From contig CAZRHJ010000037.1 of assembly GCA_964600025.1 (NCBI GenBank), forward strand, positions 1 to 18,997: 18,997 bases of DNA. The letters are read 5' to 3'. Each line of letters begins with the position of its first letter. Positions within the stretch are counted from its first letter, which is position 1. This stretch comes from JADFUS01 sp964600025 (GTDB lineage Bacteria > Bacteroidota > Bacteroidia > Bacteroidales > Rikenellaceae). This document shows positions 14,711 to 18,997 of this stretch, one piece after another. The position numbers and the translations under genes were made by a program. The notes beneath the pieces were generated by a model. That model saw nothing but the letters and a program-made list of their open reading frames with translations. It was not told where the DNA came from and did not search any database.

Positions 14711-16015
14711 ATGGCTGTATTTGAAGTAGTTGGTGGTCGTCCATTAAGAGGCGAAATTACACCCCAAGGAGCAAAGAACGAAGCTTTGCAAATATTGTGT
14801 GCAGTTGTTTTGACACAAGAAGAAATAGTAGTAGAGAATATCCCCAATATTGCAGATGTCTTGAAACTAATAGACTTATTGCAAAAAATGGGCGTTACAG
14901 TTCGCAAAATTGATAGCCATTGTTACGCTTTCAAGGCACAAAATATTAATTTTGAATATTTAGAGAGCGAAGAATATTGCAAAGATGCTGCGGCACTTCG
15001 TGGAGCTGTGATGCTTGTAGGTCCTTTATTGGCTCGTTTCCACAAAGGTTATGTCCCTAAACCTGGTGGCGACAAAATAGGTCGTCGTAGGCTTGATACG
15101 CACTTTATAGGTTTGCAAAAACTCGGAGCAAGAATGGAGTTCAACAAAGTTGAAAACTACTCAAAACTTACTTGCGACAAACTAAAAGGAACTTATATGC
15201 TTTTGGACGAAGCAAGTGTAACGGGTACTGCAAATATCATTATGGCAGCAGTTCTTGCAGAGGGGACTACAACTATCTACAACGCTGCTTGTGAACCATA
15301 TATCCAACAACTTTGTAAAATGCTCAACCGAATGGGGGCAAAGATTTCTGGTATTGCATCAAATCTTTTGACCATTGAGGGAGTTGAAACTCTTGGAGGA
15401 ACAACACACAGAATGTTGCCTGATATGATTGAAGTAGGTAGTTTCATTGGATTAGCCGCTTTGACTCGCTCCGAAATAACTATCAAAAACGTAAGTTACA
15501 AAGATCTTGGTATTATCCCTGACCAATTCCGAAGAATGGGAATTATTTTTGAGCAACGAGGAGATGATATTTATATTCCAAAACAAAATTCTTTCCAAAT
15601 AGAGTCGTTCTTAGACGGTTCTATTATGACTATTGCCGATGCTCCTTGGCCGGGACTTACTCCCGATTTGTTGTCAATTTTCTTGGTAGTTGCTACCCAA
15701 GCCAAAGGTACAGTTTTGATTCATCAAAAAATGTTTGAAAGTAGATTATTTTTTGTTGATAAACTAATAGATATGGGAGCTCAAATTATTTTGTGCGACC
15801 CTCACCGTGCTACTGTTATAGGCCATAACCACGAGATAGCTTTGCGTGCATCACGTATGACCTCGCCAGATATTCGTGCTGGTGTTGCACTTCTTATGGC
15901 AGCTTTATCAGCAGACGGAGTTAGCACAATCCAAAATATTGAACAGATAGATAGAGGATACGAGAATATAGATGTTCGTTTGAATGCTCTTGGAGCAGAA
16001 ATTAGACGCAAGTAA
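14711..16015 (+). CDS. murA: UDP-N-acetylglucosamine 1-carboxyvinyltransferase MurA
   Basis: MurA transfers enolpyruvate from phosphoenolpyruvate to UDP-GlcNAc, the first committed step of peptidoglycan synthesis, in the cytoplasm. The protein has 434 residues with the two-domain inside-out barrel repeats. The PEP-site Lys22-Asn23 is in GAKNEALQIL. The catalytic loop reads PKPGGDKIGRRRLDTH (116-131): the position of E. coli Cys115 is Asp121. This Cys-to-Asp form is active and not alkylated by fosfomycin in other bacteria known to have it, so intrinsic resistance is predicted. Other landmarks are DAPWPGLTPDL (310-320), with the base Asp319, and SPDIRAGVALL (385-395), with Arg389. Confidence 0.96.
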   Translation: MAVFEVVGGRPLRGEITPQGAKNEALQILCAVVLTQEEIVVENIPNIADVLKLIDLLQKMGVTVRKIDSHCYAFKAQNINFEYLESEEYCKDAAALRGAVMLVGPLLARFHKGYVPKPGGDKIGRRRLDTHFIGLQKLGARMEFNKVENYSKLTCDKLKGTYMLLDEASVTGTANIIMAAVLAEGTTTIYNAACEPYIQQLCKMLNRMGAKISGIASNLLTIEGVETLGGTTHRMLPDMIEVGSFIGLAALTRSEITIKNVSYKDLGIIPDQFRRMGIIFEQRGDDIYIPKQNSFQIESFLDGSIMTIADAPWPGLTPDLLSIFLVVATQAKGTVLIHQKMFESRLFFVDKLIDMGAQIILCDPHRATVIGHNHEIALRASRMTSPDIRAGVALLMAALSADGVSTIQNIEQIDRGYENIDVRLNALGAEIRRK

Positions 16016-16060
16016 CTCATCTTGTCTTTACATAAATATTGAATTGTTCTTTAAATAACA

Positions 16061-17419
16061 ATGTACGAACTAAACAAAGATTTTTTAAAAATGATGGACG
16101 ATAACTTTTCAGAATCCGAAAAGTTATCGTTTATTAACTCTATGTCTAACAAAACAGTTAAACATATTAGATATAATCCTTTTAAATCCACAACTAAACC
16201 CTCTGAAACACAAATTCCTTGGTGTGATATGGGTTATACTCTAAGTGAAGACAAAGTCTTTACAACAGACCCAATTTTTCACGCAGGGGCATACTATGTG
16301 CAAGAGGCAAGTAGTATGTATCTTGAAGAAATTTTTAAAAAAGTCATTTTGCCAGAAATTCCTGAACCAGTTGTGCTTGACTTATGTGCAGCCCCGGGAG
16401 GTAAAAGCACTCACATTTCATCTATGATTGGAGAAAATGGAGTACTTGTTGCAAACGAAGTAATCAAATCAAGAGCATATATTCTCAAAGAAAATATTAT
16501 CAAATGGGGAATTGGTAACACTATTGTTACAAACAGCGATCCAAAATATTTTAGCAAACTCAAATCTTTATTTGACGTAGTTGTGGCTGATGTGCCTTGT
16601 TCTGGCGAGGGAATGTTTCGTAAAAACGAAAAAGCACGAGACGAATGGTCTTACGACAACGTTATGCTTTGTGCTTCTCGTTCGCAAAGAATTATTGCAG
16701 ATGTGTGGGATTCTCTCAAAGAGGGAGGTTATTTTGTGTTTAGTACTTGTACCTTCAATCGCTACGAAAATGAGCAAAATATAGAATGGATTCTCCAAAA
16801 TTTTGATGTTGAAAGTGTAGATATTGATTTGGATTTATATGATGAGCGAATTGTCAAAACCCAAACCAATGGAATTAATGCTTATAGATTTTTTCCACAT
16901 AAAGTAGATAGTGAAGGCTATTTTGTCTGTGTTTTCAGAAAAGGAGGAGATTATAAAATTCCCAAAAAGAGGAAAAATACTAAAAAAATCGAGAAAATAA
17001 ATAAAAACCACGAGAAGACTTTAAATGCTATAAGTTCTTTAAACATAGATAATTACATTGTCATAAATGGAGTTATTTATATTGTAAATAATAGTCTTTT
17101 GGATATTTATACCCAACTCTTAGAGAATGTTTATCCAATTTATGTTGGAGTAGAGATGGGAGAGGTATTAAACAATAAATTTAAACCATCTCACCCTCTT
17201 TCTTTGTGGCATAAATTGCCTTTACATTCTTTTCCACGTGTCGAAGTTGATAACCAAACAGCTTTGGAATATCTCCGTCGCAAAACCATAGACTTTTCTC
17301 TTTTCACGGAAGGATATAACTTAGTCTGTTACCAAAATCTTCCACTTGGATTTGTAAAACGAATTTCCAACCGTGTAAACAATCTTTATTCAAAAGATAG
17401 TATGATTTTACATCTTTAA
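16061..17419 (+). CDS. rRNA m5C methyltransferase of the NOL1/NOP2/Sun family (RsmF/YebU-like)
   Basis: The protein has 452 residues. The catalytic domain has the SAM motif VLDLCAAPGGKSTHISSMIG (105-124), motif IV DVPCSGEGMFRKN (177-189) with Cys180, and motif VI STCTFNRYENE (228-238) with the nucleophile Cys230. GMFRKNE is characteristic of the RsmF/YebU group. A lysine-rich linker (299-318) leads to a C-terminal domain (about 325-452) with VYPIYVGVEMGEVLNNKFKPSHPLSL (357-382, key residues GVEMGE and FKPSHPL). This PUA-like RNA-binding tail is typical of the same group. The likely product is m5C in 16S rRNA (C1407 in E. coli), but the exact target is not provable here. It is the last gene of the trkA operon, 45 bases after murA. 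Confidence 0.9.
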   Translation: MYELNKDFLKMMDDNFSESEKLSFINSMSNKTVKHIRYNPFKSTTKPSETQIPWCDMGYTLSEDKVFTTDPIFHAGAYYVQEASSMYLEEIFKKVILPEIPEPVVLDLCAAPGGKSTHISSMIGENGVLVANEVIKSRAYILKENIIKWGIGNTIVTNSDPKYFSKLKSLFDVVVADVPCSGEGMFRKNEKARDEWSYDNVMLCASRSQRIIADVWDSLKEGGYFVFSTCTFNRYENEQNIEWILQNFDVESVDIDLDLYDERIVKTQTNGINAYRFFPHKVDSEGYFVCVFRKGGDYKIPKKRKNTKKIEKINKNHEKTLNAISSLNIDNYIVINGVIYIVNNSLLDIYTQLLENVYPIYVGVEMGEVLNNKFKPSHPLSLWHKLPLHSFPRVEVDNQTALEYLRRKTIDFSLFTEGYNLVCYQNLPLGFVKRISNRVNNLYSKDSMILHL

Positions 17420-17440
17420 TATAAGACATTTAGAACAAAA

Positions 17441-17487
17441 AAAAAGAATTATCTGCCAAAATATTTGGTAGATAATTCTTTTTTGTG
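17441..17487 (+). terminator. Terminator of the trkA-murA-methyltransferase operon
   Basis: A 20-base stem, AAAAAGAATTATCTGCCAAA (17441-17460), with loop ATA, pairs with 17464-17483 with a single G-T pair and ends in a T run. It is nearly symmetrical, so it could work in both directions. It lies 21 bases after the stop codon. Confidence 0.9.
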
Positions 17488-17530
17488 TAGGTTTGCCCCC
17501 GAAATAATTTATGATTTTCAAGAAAACTAC

Positions 17531-17563
17531 TTGCAAAAGACGTGTTTAATAGAGATATTTTGG
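17531..17563 (+). promoter_or_regulatory. Weak candidate promoter of the FadL-type gene
   Basis: TTG (17531-17533), 22 bases, then TATTTTGG (17556-17563) resembles the consensus but has one mismatch in the -7 box and a wide spacer. It is the best candidate between the terminator and the ATG. Confidence 0.3.
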
Positions 17564-17614
17564 AGAACTTTTTTTTGAAATAATCATAAGAATTACAAAC
17601 TAAATCAAAAAAAG

Positions 17615-18913
17615 ATGAAAAAATTATTGCTATCAATCGCAATGTTTATTACTACTACCTTTGTGTTTGCAGAGGGTTATCAAGTAAATTTACAGAGCAC
17701 AAAACAAGTAGGTATGGGACACGTTGGTGCGGCTCTAAAATTAGGCTCTGAAAGTATGCACTTTAATCCTGCTGGACTTGCATTTTTAGAAAGTCCTTTG
17801 GATATATCCTTAGGTGTAAGCCCAACTTTTGCGACAGCTTCTTATCGCAATGAGGGAATTATATCAAAAACAGACAATAAACTATCTTTGCCAATGTTTG
17901 CTTACGTAGGTTTCAAAATCTATGATAATTTGGCAGGTGGCGTAAGTCTTACTACTCCTTACGGTAGTGGTCTAAACTGGGGAAAGGATTGGGTAGGAGC
18001 AGATCTTATTCAGAACATTTCTCTACAATCATTTTCTATTCAGCCAACTGTTTCATACAAAATTCTGAAAAATTTGAGTGTAGGTTTGGGTATGACTATC
18101 CAATTTGGTGATGTGGAAATCTCTCGTGCGTTAATGCCTGCTGGAACACTTACACAAATGGGAATGGGCGACGAGTACAAAGACGTAATTCCTGTTTCTG
18201 CAACTCTAAAAGGAAAATCTGGTATTCGTTTCGGCTATAACGTTGGACTTTTGTGGGATATTAATGACAAATGGAGTGTTGGAGCTTCGTATCGTTCAAA
18301 AATTATGCTTGGAGTAAGTTCAGGTTCAGCCACTTTGGACTATGCAAGTGAGCAAATTAAACAGATTTTGTCGGGCAAAATTCCACCTCTTGACGAGGGT
18401 ACTTTTTCGGCAGAAATGCCAATGCCTGCCAATCTAAATATAGGTGCTGCATTCCGACCAAACAAAAAATTGTTGCTTTCGGCAGAAATCCAAACTGTTT
18501 TTTGGGCTGCTTACAAAGAATTAAATATAACTTTTTCGGAAGAAGTTTTGGGTGGATATAATATTAATTCAGTCAAAAACTACCGCAATACTGTAATCGG
18601 GAGAGTAGGTATGGAATATAAACTTACAGAAAGATTTGACGTGCGTGGTGGTCTATATTTTGACCAAACCCCAGTAGATTCAAAGAATCTTAATCCAGAA
18701 ACTCCGGGAATGAACAAAATAGGTATCTCGGCAGGTTTCAGTTTCCGACCAATCAAAAAACTTTCTATTGATTTTGCGTTGCTTTACACAGAAGGCATAG
18801 GTCGTGAGGGCGAAGTAAGTTATACAAACGGCTTACAACAAAACAAGGTCTTCAAAGGTTTTTACGACACTTATGGCATTATTCCATCGGTAGGTATTTC
18901 ATATAGATTTTAA
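17615..18913 (+). CDS. OmpP1/FadL/TodX-family outer-membrane transport protein
   Basis: The protein has 432 residues. A signal peptide (about 1-19, MKKLLLSIAMFITTTFVFA) is followed by the family's N-terminal plug, with GYQVNLQSTKQVGMGHVG (21-38) and ESMHFNPAGLAFL (46-58, NPAG motif). The remainder alternates in the manner of a 14-strand barrel and ends with VGISYRF, whose C-terminal Phe is typical of outer-membrane insertion. FadL-type proteins carry hydrophobic substrates such as long-chain fatty acids or aromatic hydrocarbons across the outer membrane; the substrate here is unknown. The gene is a single unit after the trkA-operon terminator. Confidence 0.92.
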   Translation: MKKLLLSIAMFITTTFVFAEGYQVNLQSTKQVGMGHVGAALKLGSESMHFNPAGLAFLESPLDISLGVSPTFATASYRNEGIISKTDNKLSLPMFAYVGFKIYDNLAGGVSLTTPYGSGLNWGKDWVGADLIQNISLQSFSIQPTVSYKILKNLSVGLGMTIQFGDVEISRALMPAGTLTQMGMGDEYKDVIPVSATLKGKSGIRFGYNVGLLWDINDKWSVGASYRSKIMLGVSSGSATLDYASEQIKQILSGKIPPLDEGTFSAEMPMPANLNIGAAFRPNKKLLLSAEIQTVFWAAYKELNITFSEEVLGGYNINSVKNYRNTVIGRVGMEYKLTERFDVRGGLYFDQTPVDSKNLNPETPGMNKIGISAGFSFRPIKKLSIDFALLYTEGIGREGEVSYTNGLQQNKVFKGFYDTYGIIPSVGISYRF

Positions 18914-18933
18914 GATAGTTCTAAAAAAAACTG

Positions 18934-18997
18934 GTAAATATCAAATTATTACTGTCCGGTAAAAATTTTAAAAATAATCGTAATAGATTAAACAACA
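18934..18997 (-). repeat. Dispersed intergenic repeat, copy 5 (inverted, reaches window edge)
   Basis: On the minus strand TTTTTACCGGAC (18965-18954) differs from TTTTTAGCGGAC by one base and is followed by AGTAATAATTTGATAT. It is preceded by TTTAATCTATTACGATT (18991-18975), which resembles the opening block TTTAATCTTTCTGAAAT. It is the only copy in this orientation and sits just after the FadL-type gene. Confidence 0.45.

Overview
The window is an AT-rich chromosomal segment of a Gram-negative bacterium, most likely a Bacteroidota (Bacteroidales-like) member. Supporting evidence: lpxB and a FadL-type outer-membrane protein (outer membrane with lipid A); start codons preceded by A/T-rich leaders without Shine-Dalgarno sequences; several promoters of the TTTG-N19/20-TAnnTTTG type used by the Bacteroidetes sigma factor; and protein variants typical of the phylum. 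Most genes are housekeeping genes in compact operons. There is no phage, insertion sequence with a transposase, or CRISPR array.

Layout: 1-1169 holds a partial YihY-family membrane protein (minus strand, running off the left edge). A structured intergenic repeat, a terminator and tRNA-Gln(TTG) with its own promoter follow. 1584-5288 (minus) is a tight operon: metallo-beta-lactamase hydrolase, trmD, lpxB, orphan sensor kinase. A short divergent promoter region separates it from the plus-strand operon rlmD - mnmD - DUF2752 (5436-7883), in which all genes overlap. Two near-perfect parS sites (7886-7901 and 7921-7936) lie just downstream, suggesting an origin-proximal location bound by ParB.

8124-11472 is the accessory part and the most interesting. 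It contains a secreted serine-hydrolase-fold protein whose three catalytic motifs are all lost and which carries a C-terminal DUF302 domain; an AraC-family regulator; and a DUF417 (YkgB/RclC-type) membrane protein. The promoters of the pseudo-hydrolase and the DUF417 gene share an unusually exact arrangement. Each has two direct repeats of GAAAAATTGC, 21 bp apart, with the downstream one ending 25 bp before a TAnnTTTG -7 box. This is the classic layout of an AraC-family activator site, and it predicts that the AraC protein between them controls both genes as one regulon. In E. coli the DUF417 protein RclC is controlled by the AraC-family hypochlorite sensor RclR, so a reactive-chlorine/oxidant response is a reasonable but untested hypothesis.

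11620-13005 (minus) is an M24 aminopeptidase P. 13350-17419 (plus) is a trkA - murA - rRNA m5C methyltransferase operon with a good promoter and a strong terminator; the MurA has Asp in place of the fosfomycin-reactive Cys. 17615-18913 is a FadL/OmpP1 porin-like protein. A dispersed intergenic repeat with the core TTTTTAGCGGAC is seen in about five places.
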